The notes below the pieces were generated by a model. That model saw only the letters and a program-made list of their open reading frames with translations. It was not told where the DNA came from and did not search any database. From Umbilicaria muhlenbergii (taxonomy: Eukaryota > Ascomycota > Lecanoromycetes > Umbilicariales > Umbilicariaceae), in the NCBI GenBank assembly GCA_000611775.1, contig KK106981.1:8271548-8335547 (forward strand): a DNA stretch of 64,000 nt. The letters are read 5' to 3'. The position numbers and the translations under genes are program-made. Below are positions 11,406 through 24,100 of the stretch, one piece after another (positions within the stretch are counted from its first letter, which is position 1; every line of letters begins with the position of its first letter).

Positions 11406-12566
11406 CACGACGGGCGGTGGATAAAACCTAAGAAGTCCGCCATAGATCTTCGGTCTGCAAGTTTGGGATCGGGCTACATAGAGTCTATTTGACCCTCAAC
11501 TTCAGCCGCTATAACTTACTTCCACTACATCTCAATACAGAAATGCAGACTGATCCCAGACAAGAACATGCATTTTGCGAGGCGGCTTTGGGATATCGTG
11601 ACTGGCGGCGCTAATTGATAGGCGTTGGAGGCTCTGATATAGTCTGACATAGAAGCGAGTGAGCGGCAAAGACCGCCACATACTAAGAAAGCCATAAGGT
11701 AAATGGAAGCGCGATGGGAATCAGTGTGAAGTCATTGGGACGCGAGACTACACACTGACAGGAACCATGGTCTTAGTTTGTGAAAGATGAGATGTTGAAG
11801 GTGGTTGACGCCTCTCAGAAAAACCCAAAACTGGGGGAAAAAAGCCGGGAATCGATCAACGTCGGAACAGCAACAGGCATAACAACGCACAGTGCAGCAG
11901 ACTGGATCGTACCAGCTGCTACAGCGGGAAGAAAGGCTACACATTGAGGGCATGACCGTGGATATGACGTGAAAGCGTTGCTTTGACGTCGGGTGGACTA
12001 TTGCAGGTCCGTCGTCGGCAGAAGCAAGTAAACAGAAACTCAATGGCACTGATGCTATTGGAGGCACAGGCCCGCAGTCTCTTCTCGGGATGAGCACGAC
12101 AACCGGTTGACAGTGCAGGGAGCGCTCGAGATGCAGTCGCGCTGATCGTTTGGAGTGCCTCGAGTTCCAAGGTGCAGAGTGCAGAGTGCCGAGTGCCGAG
12201 TGCCGAGTGCGGATGAATAGAAGGAGAAATCCGAATTCTCAACGGGAAACTCACTCATAGTATTACTCAAGCCAAAACCAGGCAAAAGGCAATCGCGGCC
12301 AGTGCGAGGTAGCTGTCTTGTAATACTATGCAAACACTATATCATGAAAAGCAGACAACAGAAGGAGGACTTAGCGGTGGGGGGCAGCGGAATAACACCA
12401 TCCAAGGCTAGCCGGATACGTCATGAGGAGGAGAACGGGCATTCTGCTGTCGTCATTTGTAAGCTAGCTGCACCATCATGCCGCCAGGATACCTTAGATA
12501 AAAGAGGTACGAGTAGCTACATGTACTCGATTATCCAGACTGTGACGGTTACCTATCTCTAACGCA
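11406..12566. other. Intergenic; no supportable gene
   Basis: About 1.15 kb separating the divergent type I membrane protein and epoxide hydrolase genes, so it probably holds both promoters. Minus-strand frames at 11732-12333 overlap each other in different frames and look spurious. Confidence 0.5.
12171..12212. repeat. 7-bp tandem repeat (AGTGCCG)n
   Basis: About five head-to-tail copies of a 7-bp unit, AGTGCMG with the first copies diverged (AGTGCAG), lying about 360 bp upstream of the epoxide hydrolase start. Confidence 0.8.
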
Positions 12567-13958
12567 ATGGCTGACATCAACCCCTACCAGATCTCCGTCC
12601 CAGACAGCCAGCTCGAGCGCCTTCGCCAGAAGCTATCGACCGCCTCATTCCCCGACGAACTCGACGAAGCTGGCTGGACTTACGGCGCCCCTCTGGCCGA
12701 CATCAAGCGCCTGACAGCTTACTGGAGAGATGGATTCGACTGGAGAAAGGCCGAGGCGAAGCTCAATGAGCTGCCCAACTTCCAAACCACAATCCAGGCC
12801 GACGGCTTCGAGCCTCTGAACATACATTTCGTACATCAGAAGAGCACCATCAAGGAAGCTATCCCGCTCTTATTCTGCCATGGCTGTAAGCAAACCGTTC
12901 TACATTCCGAGACCCATGTGCAAAGATTCTGATGCCTGCACATACGATAGGGCCGGGCAGCTTCATCGAAGTCACCAAACTCCTCCCTCTCCTCAGCACC
13001 AGCAACGACAAAAACCCCGCCTTCCACATCGTCGCCCCCTCCCTCCCCAACTACGCCTTTTCAGACGGCACAAAGAAAAAAGGCTTCGGTCTAGCCCAAT
13101 ACGCTGAGACCTGCCACAAGCTGATGCAAAAGCTCGGCTACACCCAATACGGTCTGTCACTCCCCCCCCTTACTCCTCCCTCTACTTCCCCCGCCCCCCC
13201 TCCCCTTCCCCGTCCCTCCACTCCTATCTAACAACCACCCTCCAGTAACCCAAGGCGGCGACTGGGGCACCATGATCACCCGCATCCTCGGCCTCCTCTA
13301 CCCAACCGCCTGCCTCGCCTCCCACATCAACATGCCCCGCGCCTCCCCCCCAACCTTCACCACGCACCCGCTCCTCGCCCTCCAGCACGCCCTAACCCCC
13401 TACACCGCCCGCGACCGCACCGGCCTCACCCGCTCCCACTGGTTCCTCACCGAAGGCAGCGGCTACAGCTTCCAACAGAGCACCAAACCCCAAACGCTCG
13501 GCTACGCCCTCGCCGACTCCCCCGTCGGCCTGCTCGCCTGGATCTACGAGAAACTCGTCGACTGGTCCGACGCCTATCCCTGGTCCGACGACGAGGTCCT
13601 CACGTGGGTCTCCATCTACGCCTTCTCCACCGCGGGACCCGCCGCCTCCCTGCGCATCTACTACGAAGCTAATCACCACGAGACGCTCGGCCGGGCGCGC
13701 ACGCAGAAGTTCATCCCGGGTGTGAAATTGGGACTGGCGGTTTTTCCCAAGGAGTTGGGTGTTTTTCCGAAGACGTGGCGGCGCACGCTGGGGCCGGTCG
13801 TTTTTGAGAGTGAACATGATCGCGGGGGGCATTTCGCGGCGTGGGAGCGGCCGGATGCGATTGCGGGGGATTTGTGGAGGATGTTTGGGAGGGGTGGGGG
13901 GGCGGAGGGGGTGGTGCAGGGGAAAAGTGGGTATGTGGGGGGGAAGGCGAGGTTGTGA
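12567..13958 (+). CDS. Epoxide hydrolase, microsomal type (EHN domain + alpha/beta hydrolase)
   Basis: Exons 12567-12885, 12951-13151 and 13246-13958 give 410 aa. The N-terminal EHN domain starts [21 protein letters not shown] and has the typical [11 protein letters not shown] block. The first intron falls inside the oxyanion motif HGWPGS (HG / WPGSF restored by splicing). The second falls just before the nucleophile elbow VTQGGDWG, with Asp ~179 as nucleophile. The catalytic His (~369) is in [11 protein letters not shown], and lid tyrosines are present (IYYEANH). Length is usual for EPHX1-like fungal enzymes. It should hydrolyse epoxides to vicinal diols, perhaps in detoxification or secondary metabolism; no biosynthetic cluster surrounds it. 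Base use shifts from C-rich to G-rich codons after about 13740. Confidence 0.92.
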
Positions 13959-14481
13959 GGAGGGAGGTTTTGGGGTTGGGGGGGGGGGGGAATGGTGGTA
14001 TCAGTTGATGATTGTTTATGATATGCGAACGGGGTTATGAAAGCACAGCCCGGATAAGAAGATTGTGTCTTTGATATCAGCTTGATAGTGACGTCGCTGC
14101 ACGGTCGTGATGCTTGCTGTTATCTCAGTCCACCAGGTCGCTGCAGGGTGATGCATGAGTTAGGAGCGAAATCTCCGTAGTTCGCCGATGGATTGATCCC
14201 AGGGCAACATCCAGCGCCTCGGCTGATGTAACTAAACCCAGGCCGTCTCTTCCCTGCCTTTTCTCCATTCAATCCTCCACCGTACTCGACAAGAGTACGA
14301 CCTCGTAAAAGTAAGGCACGAACAACCTTACGAAGAGCCAACTACAAAACACAAGAAAGCAAGTCCTCCTCTGCGCCCCAAATACCAATGGAAATTTCAA
14401 GGTTCAATTTGACCTTGGCAAGTGGAAACGAGCCCGCACGGAATAAAAGCCCAGCTCCTCCACCGATCGCCCCACGCGATC
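13959..14481. other. Intergenic, with a long G run at about 13977-13990
   Basis: Convergent 3' ends of the epoxide hydrolase and the minus-strand disordered protein. A homopolymer of about 14 G near 13980 is the only unusual element. Confidence 0.6.
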
Positions 14482-16917
14482 TCAGCCAATCCAGTCAACA
14501 CTCACCGTCCTCTGAGTGGTAGAATGCTTCTTACAGCTTTTACGATCAGCGCGCGCGTTCGGCGTACCTACCAGCTTCAGCGGCTCCGTAGTATATGTCG
14601 AGTCTGTATTATCAGTACGTGATCCATCTGGTTTCTGGGCCCCATGCCGACACGCTTCCTCCGCAGCCGGCTCAGCAGTCAGAGTCAGCGGAACCAATCC
14701 ACCACCCGGCATGTTCGTGAAATACGAAGGCGCGTCCGCGCTACGGCTATAGGGTGCCGAGTCGATCATGGGGCCCGGCTCTTCCTGTGAGCGTAATAGC
14801 ATATCAGACAAACGCCTCAACAATGACGGTCTCCGTGACTGGAGTTTTGTCGCATCGCTGCTCGGTTGATTGATCCTGCGGTGGGGCGTCCCATGTGATG
14901 TCCGCCGTTGGTGCGAGCTGCTTCCTATCTCGCAACCTTCTTTGGATTCCTGCGCTACGCGAGCAGGGGCGTACGGATGGCTCTTGATGGAGCTGCTTCG
15001 TCGCCGCTTGCTGGCATCGCCAGAAGATGATGAGGTGGCGAGTTCGTTGGGGGTTGGTGGCGTGATTCCGACGTATGGAGTGTGTCCTGCTTGGGAAATG
15101 TTGAACTCAGAGGATAGAGCCTTTTGCCAATCGGCTGGGTTTTGCTCTGGTCGTGGTGTGAATGAATCGACATTGGGTATGAAGATGGATTTCATCCGCC
15201 GGGCTGTGCTCCATTTCCTTAACCTAGGTTCCTGAGATGGATCGACTGGGGTGATTTCTCCGGAGACATTTGCTGAACCTGCCTTGGCGTTGGGGTCGGT
15301 CGATAGGCGCCGGCTCCAAGACCATTCAAAGAGATCGTGGTCCGACTTGAGAGTCCCTGTGTTTTTGCTTTCGGCGTTATCTAGAGATGTCGTGTGTGAC
15401 ATTCCGGAAACCGTAAACGTCGGTGGACTCATTGAGAGATTCTCGGCAAAGACTGGGCTGCCACTATCGGCATCATCTTCGCCATCCTCCGCAACGGTGG
15501 TTGTTCGGCTAAGTGGTGGTGAGGGCGAGTAAGCGTCATCAGAGCTGCAACCGCTCGGTGAGTCATCTTCCTTCCATATGATCTCGTGTAAACTGCTGCG
15601 GGATAACATATGTACCGCGCTCTTGCGCCTCAGTTGCGCAAGTGGTGACAGTGAGCTCTTTCGAGAAGTGGCAGTGATAGAAAATGTTCTAGGAGCTGTA
15701 TGTACATCTGCGAATGTGATGGCAGGATCAGCCGCTATGCTCGGTCGTGCTAGACTTGAGGTGGCAAAGAGCCGCTCGGCGGTTTCGGCACTCTCCTTTT
15801 CGGGTCCCGGCTTCTGGGTAGAATGACTGTTAGTATCGCTATTGGACGCTCCTTGTTGTGTCAATGATGACGTTTTCCCGAGAGGTTGGGCGTGACCGCC
15901 TGGGTGATCAGCCGTGTGGGTTTGCAAATTGTCTTTGGGAATTGACATCGCGGCTTCTGGATCTATCACAAGCTTTGCAGATCCGCCCGCTATTTGCAGA
16001 CCGTGTTCCGTGACGGCGAAGGTAGCTCCACACAGCACGCTGGCTTTCCTTAACATGATTGTGGCGGGTGTCTCAAGCTTGCCAGTTGACCTTCCCTTTC
16101 CTTTCGAACTCCGGCTTCCTTCTGAAGCATTGTTATTTCTCCGCTTCCTAGGACTGGACCTCGTTGACCATACTCGTATCATACTACCATGCTCAGGAGA
16201 GGAGTCCCCAGACTTGGAATCCTTTGCGACCGACGATGCCAGGCCAATGGAAGAGGTCGGGTCAGACGAAACACGACTGTTAAGGAAGAAACGAGGTCGA
16301 CGCCGCCCCATGGCTGGGACGGACGGTTTCTCCGTAGCGTTCTCTTCTGGGCTTTTCTGCGAAGTCTTCCCCTGCGTTTGTAGAGCAGAATCGGGAATAT
16401 CATCGTTGTCGTTCATCATTTCAGAATGTCTTGACGAAAGAGCATTGAGACTTCGACTCAGCACTTCGTCAATCGGAAGAAGAGGGGTTGAGCTTGATCC
16501 GGGGGCATCTCTGCTTCCCGACCGGTCGGAGTGTCGAAGGCCCGTCTTGCGCTTTCTTCTATGGACTAGCATGTTGAGACTAAAGTAATGATCTTGGTCT
16601 GGTTTGTATGGCGGAGTCTCGCCGCCAGAGTCAATGATTGGGGGACTGAGGTATCGTAGATCAAGGCTGCTTTGAGTGCTTCGCAGGCCATGTTGCGAAC
16701 TATTCGAGAACTGTCTAAAGAATGGGAATGGCGAATCCGGTCTCGAGATAGTTGCGCCAGGGCTTTGGGGAAAGAGCTTCTCTGTACGAAGAGGGTGAAA
16801 GTCTGGGTTGCCCAGTATTGGGCTGCCGGCGGCTCTAGTATTCGGTGGGACTGAGGGAGGAGGAGTAAGAGGATAGAAGGCACTGAGATTAGCCATGTCC
16901 GCTTCGGATGGGTCCAT
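14482..16917 (-). CDS. Long disordered Ser/Pro-rich protein
   Basis: Uninterrupted 811-codon frame from ATG at 16917 (MDPSEADMANLSAFYPLTP). It is low in hydrophobics and rich in Ser, Pro, Arg and Thr, with many SP/TP sites and basic patches such as RRKRKTG and SSPRKRRNN (possible nuclear signals). No membrane helix, coiled coil or known domain. Short blocks such as ATIMLRKASVLCGATFAV and ARRMKSIFIPNVDSF look like possible conserved islands. The length and natural codon content argue for a real gene. Function unknown; a phosphorylated regulatory or scaffold protein is inference. Confidence 0.8.
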   Translation of the reverse strand: MDPSEADMANLSAFYPLTPPPSVPPNTRAAGSPILGNPDFHPLRTEKLFPQSPGATISRPDSPFPFFRQFSNSSQHGLRSTQSSLDLRYLSPPIIDSGGETPPYKPDQDHYFSLNMLVHRRKRKTGLRHSDRSGSRDAPGSSSTPLLPIDEVLSRSLNALSSRHSEMMNDNDDIPDSALQTQGKTSQKSPEENATEKPSVPAMGRRRPRFFLNSRVSSDPTSSIGLASSVAKDSKSGDSSPEHGSMIRVWSTRSSPRKRRNNNASEGSRSSKGKGRSTGKLETPATIMLRKASVLCGATFAVTEHGLQIAGGSAKLVIDPEAAMSIPKDNLQTHTADHPGGHAQPLGKTSSLTQQGASNSDTNSHSTQKPGPEKESAETAERLFATSSLARPSIAADPAITFADVHTAPRTFSITATSRKSSLSPLAQLRRKSAVHMLSRSSLHEIIWKEDDSPSGCSSDDAYSPSPPLSRTTTVAEDGEDDADSGSPVFAENLSMSPPTFTVSGMSHTTSLDNAESKNTGTLKSDHDLFEWSWSRRLSTDPNAKAGSANVSGEITPVDPSQEPRLRKWSTARRMKSIFIPNVDSFTPRPEQNPADWQKALSSEFNISQAGHTPYVGITPPTPNELATSSSSGDASKRRRSSSIKSHPYAPARVAQESKEGCEIGSSSHQRRTSHGTPHRRINQPSSDATKLQSRRPSLLRRLSDMLLRSQEEPGPMIDSAPYSRSADAPSYFTNMPGGGLVPLTLTAEPAAEEACRHGAQKPDGSRTDNTDSTYTTEPLKLVGTPNARADRKSCKKHSTTQRTVSVDWIG

Positions 16918-17386
16918 TGCGTGGGACAGTCCCTATCATGACGACCCATAAGGGACCGATAGAACATGAGGATAAGGATAATGTTTAGCGGTCGAATGAT
17001 AGGACCTAAGGGATATTTAGGGTGATGACAAGAGAAATGCAGTGATGCCAATGAAGTGATTGAGATAAACACGATGAGCATTTGATGCACCGCAGGCGCG
17101 TTACCGGAAGAGGTTAGCCTAAATACGAGTCCGTGCTACGGCCTGCCAGCAGCACGTTGAGCGGATCATTTTGTGTCAAACTGCAGGGACGAAGGAACGT
17201 CCGAGTGTCATGGGCCTGTAAGATATCTGTTTCATAAATAGATGATCTATACACTATGAACATTGAATGCATTGCTCAGCTTGTAGAAAGAAAATGGTAT
17301 CCAACGCTGTTCGCGATAACAAAAACGCTTGAGGAAACAACACTCAAGAGCAGCTGTCACCACTATGATCGACTGGTGGCCCAGCA
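16918..17386. other. Intergenic
   Basis: About 470 bp upstream of the disordered-protein gene and downstream of the aspartic protease stop. No gene seen. Confidence 0.5.
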
Positions 17387-18783
17387 TCATGCCTGCGGTG
17401 CGAAAGATATGGACGGCGTCGCCTGGTTGAATACAAGGAATTGCGCCATCATGAAAGGAGGTCCGATGACCGGAGGCACCCCGTTACCAGGAGTGATGCC
17501 TTGAAGGGCACCGACGCAGTCTTCGCGATATGTCAGCCCTTATATACTGTGGAAAATGTCATGCTCAAGGTGGGAGTACGACTTACTGCCTGGACTATCG
17601 ACACTCTCAACATTCTGGCCCAGCAGATGTCCCGGTACAACTGCGGTGTTGTTGACGTTGCCCAGAACGTTGCCAAAGTTGACCCCAAAGTCTGGTAGCG
17701 TGGCGCCGCATGGGTAAACCCACGAGCCAGAGATTTCTTGAGCGCCCTCAACGTTTGCCCAGTACGCATCAGCGACAGGGCTAGGTGGCGAAAATAGTAC
17801 GCCGCCAGTGTCTAGCCGTTTTCGTCAGCACTTCCTTGGGTCTGCTTCTCGCATTTAGATATCAAGGGATACCAACCAACAGTAAGCGACGTCGGAGTAG
17901 TAACGCCGAGTGGTTTCCCATTCACCTCGAACCAGAGATTGTCAAGGAGCCATGCAGCGGAACCATTGTTGACGGGCATCTCGGTGAGCTCACCCGTGTA
18001 CAGTGAAGTCTGGATATCGCCGAAGTCTAGTCTACCAACGTCGTTGTACTTGAAACAGGTGGTGAAGATGGGCTGGTCCACGTATTGCTGGAGGTTCTCC
18101 ATGAATGTTGCTTGCTGATTCGGTCTCACTTCGTACAGTGAGCATTAGACATTCAAATGGAACCACTGAGACATACCTGAATTCCCTCCTTGAAAAGCCA
18201 GGCCCAACATTCCATCTCCGTCTCCAGTCACACGTCCACTTCCAACAGAATTGGCCAGTTCGATCGCCTGGTTCGGGACTATGGCACCGCCAATGTCAAC
18301 AGCATCTGTGCCGACGATACCAGATGCTCCAGCACCACCGATGTAGTTGATGTTGAAGGTGTAGCCATCCATCAGATTCCAGGTGGAACTTTTACTCGGG
18401 TCATATAACGTGTGTGACCCCGTTTCGTTACTCGGTAGCTTTGTACTAAAGACCCACCTGACAGTATACTTAGCATTGTGCGCTCTTGTTGGAGCATCTA
18501 AAGTCTGTGGTGCTTACAAATCTGCAGACCCAGTATCAATTTGCAGCATCAGTTGTTGACCGCCAACGAGGACCGGTGATTTAAATGCATAATAACCGCC
18601 TAGATCGTAGGTGGCGACAGCCCCGTCGGCCCTTTCTGCTAGGTCTGCTGGAAGGTTGCGCTCCCGGATCACAGGAATTGTAAAGGATCTGGGCTTGGAC
18701 TTTTTGCTCTCTGGAGTGGGAGCTGCCAGGGTCGTCGTCGCCATCAGAACCCCAAGAAGTAGGGAGCAGGTCGAGGTATGCAT
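17387..18783 (-). CDS. Secreted pepsin-like aspartic protease (A1 family)
   Basis: Five exons (18783-18518, 18457-18177, 18128-17877, 17811-17587, 17538-17387) give 391 aa in continuous frame. The start is chosen at MHTSTCSLLLGVLMA, a signal peptide ending near TLAAP; further upstream codons look non-signal. A propeptide follows (SKPRSFTIPVIRERN). The first active site is LQIDTGSADLWVFS (Asp ~83), interrupted by intron 1 exactly after DTGSAD. Then come IGGAGASGIVGTDAV and GDGMLGLAFQGGN. The second active site is SLTVDTGGVLFS (Asp ~267), with Gly where the family usually has Thr/Ser. It ends LVFNQATPSISFAPQA. Extracellular acid proteolysis is the expected role. It is related to the trichodermapepsin/aspergillopepsin type, but the flap tyrosine is not evident (NINYIGG). 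Confidence 0.9.
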
Positions 18784-21182
18784 AGCCAAGGGTGCTGGAC
18801 AATATTCAACACAGAACCGAAGAGATAAGAAATCAAGCAAGGCTAACAAGTAATAACAACGCTGGAAGACAACTTATTCAAGGATATCGAAGTAATAACG
18901 TAGAAGAGGCTATCTTTATAAAATCAGGGATATACACAGAAGGAAAACACAGCCGGTCTGAATTCAGGACGAACCCCTCTGGCATCCTCCATAACTCTGT
19001 AACTAGACTAGTCATTTACTTGATTGTAGGCAAACAATGTTGCCTCGCGCTAAGTGGTTTAATGACGGGGAGCTGAAGAGGACAACGCCGCAAGCCCGAA
19101 GATAAAAATACAAAGGATCGGTCTAGTCTAGCGATACAAAACGTCATCGGCAGCAGTCTGGTAGATCGCCATGTGGTGGCTCCGTAGGTGACAGGTTCAT
19201 GCATGAGTGAACTTCATCCAATGGGAGTGATGGTGGTGATTTCTCATGGTGTTGGTAGGGAGGCTGAGCCGCAATCTAGTCCGGGGTTCAGGGATCGGTG
19301 TGAGAAACGAGATGAACGGTGGTCAGGCCTGTTTTCCGCTGCCCAAATCATAACAGAAGCCTACACCGATGCTACTGCGGCCCTGAAACAGAGTCGCTGT
19401 GCCTTAATGTGACGACTTCACAAGGTGGTGCAGGTACCCCGGGTCTCTCCCACCCTTGTGTTACCTAATGACGGAGAGGGCGGAGTGTCTTGGCTGCCGT
19501 AGTGTGTTGGTGGCCGGGGAAATCCAACAACAGTTACAACACTTTCCAGTCATAGCCTCATCGCCTTCCGCTTCCTACTTGCCAATCTGAGAACCCTGAT
19601 GGAAATTGGTCATGGGCGGCTCTGCATCCTTTCCGAGGGCGTCTCCTTGGGGGCGGAAGATGCATGTTCTTTGGCCCTCTCTCTGTTGAGCCTGCTTCAG
19701 CCAATCGCTTCCAGAAGGATTTTGCTCCCATCATCCCGCGAGTCTGGATCGCGAACATTGTTGTCACAGCCATTGCTCGTTTCTCATCCTTGTGCTTCCT
19801 ACCTTACTGGTACCTTTATGCAAAGCTGGCTTCCAATGCGTGCGCTTTTGATTCTCAAGTTCCACGCGTTCCTTTACCAGGCTTGACCATCCTAACGGGT
19901 TCGTACGATTTCACCTCTTACGTGATGCGAGCTGGCGGCTCCTGAATCCTTCAATTACGACTTTGTTGATGTCTAAACACGTGGTTTTGCGAGTTGGGGG
20001 CGCGATATAGGAGTCGGAAGCCCAATCCTATGAGCAAGCTATGTTAACACGCCACGGGGATCGCTAGATCTTTCAGGAGAGCTCCATAGCAGGAATGGGT
20101 ATAGGGGGAGTCTTGACCAAAGCTTCCTTCACAAAGCACCTGAAATGTTACAAGGCAGAGGATCTTAGCTACGGTGGTTCTACTACAGGAAGACGAATGA
20201 TTCCAACACGAACCAAGGGCTTGTCCACCAAACTCATACGGATGGCAAGTTGAGCAGGGAATAGGTGGAGCCGAAGTGATTCCCCACCTGAATCGCAAAC
20301 GCCACCGCACTGGCAACCAAGTGCGATGCATGCTTTAACAGTCGCACAGCGAAGAAGTTGTTAGAGTGCCGCCGCTATGCAATTCACAGCTTTGCGCATG
20401 ATCAAATGGGTAGAGAAATGGCAGCCCAATCAAGCATGACCACTTCAGGTCTGGCTAAGGGCCAAGCGGCGGTCGCTTGTCTGAAGGGTCTCAAGCCCAA
20501 GCATCCTGATGGGAGGGTTAGGGCTTCATGACGTATTCTTTTGACAAATCCTGCTCGCAAGGACGAAGCAAGCCAAGTAGGACAACTGATCGAGCTTACA
20601 AAGATTTCTCACTCTACATGGCTTCATTCACCTATCTCGTAAGAGGTTGGCCATCCAAGAAGTTGAAGCTCGCGGCAGGTCTTCAACTTCGTACCGCACA
20701 CACGGTCGTATGGTCCGTTACACAAGACTCAGTATTGAGTTCAATTGAAGTAAGACTGCGACAACCTCGAGCTATCATTATGAAGTTTGGACATGACATC
20801 GGAGGTGATTTTTTTTCTTTATATACATTCCACGAACATCTGCTTGGACGCTTCGTACGTTCACTAAAAGGGCAACACGAGTGGCTTAGACGCAGCCCGG
20901 GGAACACGCAGAGTAGGCGATAGGTTGAAATGGCAGGCTCAGGCTCACTCTAAGGCGAACCGCCAACACCACCGATTGCGCTGATCCCGCCTAGAGTCAA
21001 CCTTTCTTCTCCCAAGCGATTAGGCATCGCAATCATAAGCACTCTCAATCCGTCCTTGCGGATGTAGAGCACACTCTCTTCAGTTGCGTTTCCTTAACCT
21101 TTATGGCGCGTTATAATAGTGGTACTCGTCCCTCCGTACTGTCGCGATAACTGGTGGAGCGGGCTTCAAGCCTCGGTTCGAG
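18784..21182. other. 2.4 kb without a supportable gene
   Basis: Both strands contain open frames of 70-130 codons (for example 20528-20923 plus, 19599-19886 plus). None shows a recognisable family, a signal peptide or consistent splicing. It probably contains the promoter of the minus-strand protease and of the plus-strand ankyrin gene. Confidence 0.5.
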
Positions 21183-24100
21183 ATGCCTGCCGCTAAAGCT
21201 TCGACGACGCCAATCCGACTCGACAAAATCTCATCAACGCCGACCACGTCTATCAGTTCATCTGAATCACGGGCATCCTCGTCCTCAGAAACATCATGGA
21301 CAAGCACTGCTGCATCCACAGCCTCTCGCACAATATCACCACCCCTCTCGGGAAACCCAATATGTCCTCACCATGCCACAACACCAGGTGCTGGAATTCC
21401 GGACATAAGCTCACAGCATTCACCGAGGCCCAACGCTCCCTCAGTGGCCTGGTGTAGGTATATCTTCTTCAACTTGCCGGATCGATTCCGAAGGGTGCAG
21501 GCGGCGACGAAGGCAACTTTTCTTACCGGGTTCCACCAAACCATCCTAGCGACACCGAACTCTACGACGACCCCGAGATCTAGTCAACACTCGCAAGCGT
21601 CTTCTTCAATCTCTGGCGATGTTAATCAACCCGAGTCTCCTCCAGCTTCCATGTCAGCACCCAGAGTCCAGCTGTTGAAAAGATGGTGGAACAAATTGAA
21701 GGAGAATGGCAAGTTCAAAGATCGCATGGGAGGTACCGGAGGCGTCGCGACGCTCCTAATAACCATATTCGGCCTGGTGTACTATGCGCACCGTACCGAC
21801 AAGTTAGCTCGATGGACCGCTGCCAAAGACTACCTTGAGCAATGCCGAAATGAGTTGGTAAGCTCCTATCTTTGTTGAGGCATCTGGAGCATCAATTGAA
21901 GTATTATAGTCTGCCAATCTTACAACTCCTCAATGCCGCGCTGCACTGACGAAGCACCTGCTGCCACCGCCTTACCAACCAGATAATTTCTATACAAGCA
22001 CAACCAAGCGTGACAGACTGCCTCTGGAACCGCTATGGAGTGAACTCGAGAGACCTTCCAAAGAGCAACCGTCAGACCTAAAGTCAATCCTGGTTATGCA
22101 GAGTACCAGTTTTGATACTTTGTACCATGCCATCCCTCCTGTCCCTACTATTATCGTGGCGGCAACGCTATGTGGACTGTGCCTATTCCTTTGGCGCTTG
22201 TACTCGCCCGCAAAAGCTCAACGAACTTGGAGGAGAAAGGTGGTACTGGAAGATAGCCCGGTAAAAAGCGCAGATCCACCGAACATAATCCGCAAGCCTT
22301 TGATACGGGACACTGGCATCCGCAGGAGACGCATCTTCCAGCTGGAATCTGAGGATGCATCCGAGGAGGAGGAGCATTACGAGCAACCGCAAGAGTATGA
22401 GGTCGACGATGGAGGAACGAGCGTACCGACCGATGGGTTCAAAGCCCGGGAATCCGATTACATTGCATTGCGCAATGCAATGCAGCGCGGCGATGTGACT
22501 GGCCTCAAAGCATTGCTTGACTTTTGTTACGATCCAGAAGCTCGGGATGCTGATGGAAGCCCCATTTTGCACTTTTTTGCTACTCACAGATGCCCTCAAG
22601 TTGATAACGAATCCCAGATCGCGATGCTTGACCTGCTTTTCGACTACGGCGCTCAACCTAACACAGTCGATGTTCAAGGCCGAAACGTTCTCTGCTTTGC
22701 TAGAACTACGCCGGATGTTATCGTAGATGGTTTCTTATTATCGAGAATGGTGGATGTCAACCATAGGGATGGCATTTCCTGGACCCCTACCAATCATGCG
22801 GTGCGATATCAAGATCTTGCACGGTTAAAGCTCTTCCTTGAAATGGGCGCAACTTACAGTACACGCGACAATTACGAACTAATATATGACTTGTGCTATT
22901 TCGCCGGCCCCGGCACTTCATCTTCATTGTCGGACACAGCTAAGGAGAACGAAGAACGGACTAAGGACTGTCTAAAGCTTTTGCTCAACTGCGGCCTAGA
23001 TAGCATAGGATGCTGCTCTTTACATCACGCCGCCGAAAAAGGACACAATCGCGTCATCAAAACTCTACACGGCTTCAAGGGTCCCAAGACACGTACTACC
23101 AAATCTTCAACTCGTTGCGGCCGCATAGAAATATGGGACAATTTACATCCCCTGTCAGAGTATCTTCTGGGCCCCCCTCTTGATCTTGTTGTACGGGCAG
23201 GCCAACTTGACGCCACTTCTCATCTCCTCGATAATTTCCGCTATATCACACCAGCCAGCAGAAGGGCCCGGGCCGCCCGGCCTGAAGCCCTACTCATGCT
23301 GGCGTGCTCTAGAGCACCGGATGTACGGAACTACACCGAAATGATACAGCTCCTTGCTTCGCGCAGCAGTGCCATCCATTGGCCCTGTCTGGCTATGGCT
23401 GCATATCATGTCTCTCAAGATGCGGTCAGGATTTTACTGCACCACGGGGCTGATGTTAATAATAACTTCATCATGAGCTCTGCTTGCTCATCAAGGGTTG
23501 ACGACCAAAAAAGGGAACAGCCCCTGATCCCCATAATGTTTCAACGTGAGAGGGAGGCGGTAATCGAGCTGCTGATGGAGGCTGGTCTTCCACTGAATTC
23601 AAATCACATAGCGCCAAGTCCTTTACAGGTGGCAGCTGGCATGCATCCAGCATCCGCTCTGCTTCGACGAGGGTGTGCCGAGCCCATCTCGGGCTTCAAT
23701 CTTCAACTTGATGAAGACCTTTGCAGATATCTCTTGAAGCGCGGAGCAGACCCGTTGCGTGTAGATAGCAGCGGAGGGTCACTGCTCTTCCTGGAGACCA
23801 ATCTAGACAAAACGTTGGCTCAAATTCCGGAGGAGCAACTAGGCTTAGAGGACGATGAAATTTCCGTACCGCGTCGGTTGACAAGGAACATTGGGACGGA
23901 GAACAGAAGTCAAATTGAGAGAGAATTTATGGAACGCGAGAATGGACGACTGCATCGAAAGTGGCGTACAAGTATAGAGGATGATGAAATTTTCGCATCG
24001 CGTTCGTCAACAAGGAATATTGGGACGGTGACCCAAGAGCAGCTCGAGAGAGAATTTATGATCCGCGAGAAGGAACGACTGCATCGAAAGCGGCGTACAA

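Noticed and set aside
20528-20923. 131-codon plus-strand frame
   Set aside because: No family, signal or conserved motif; composition like neighbouring non-coding DNA.
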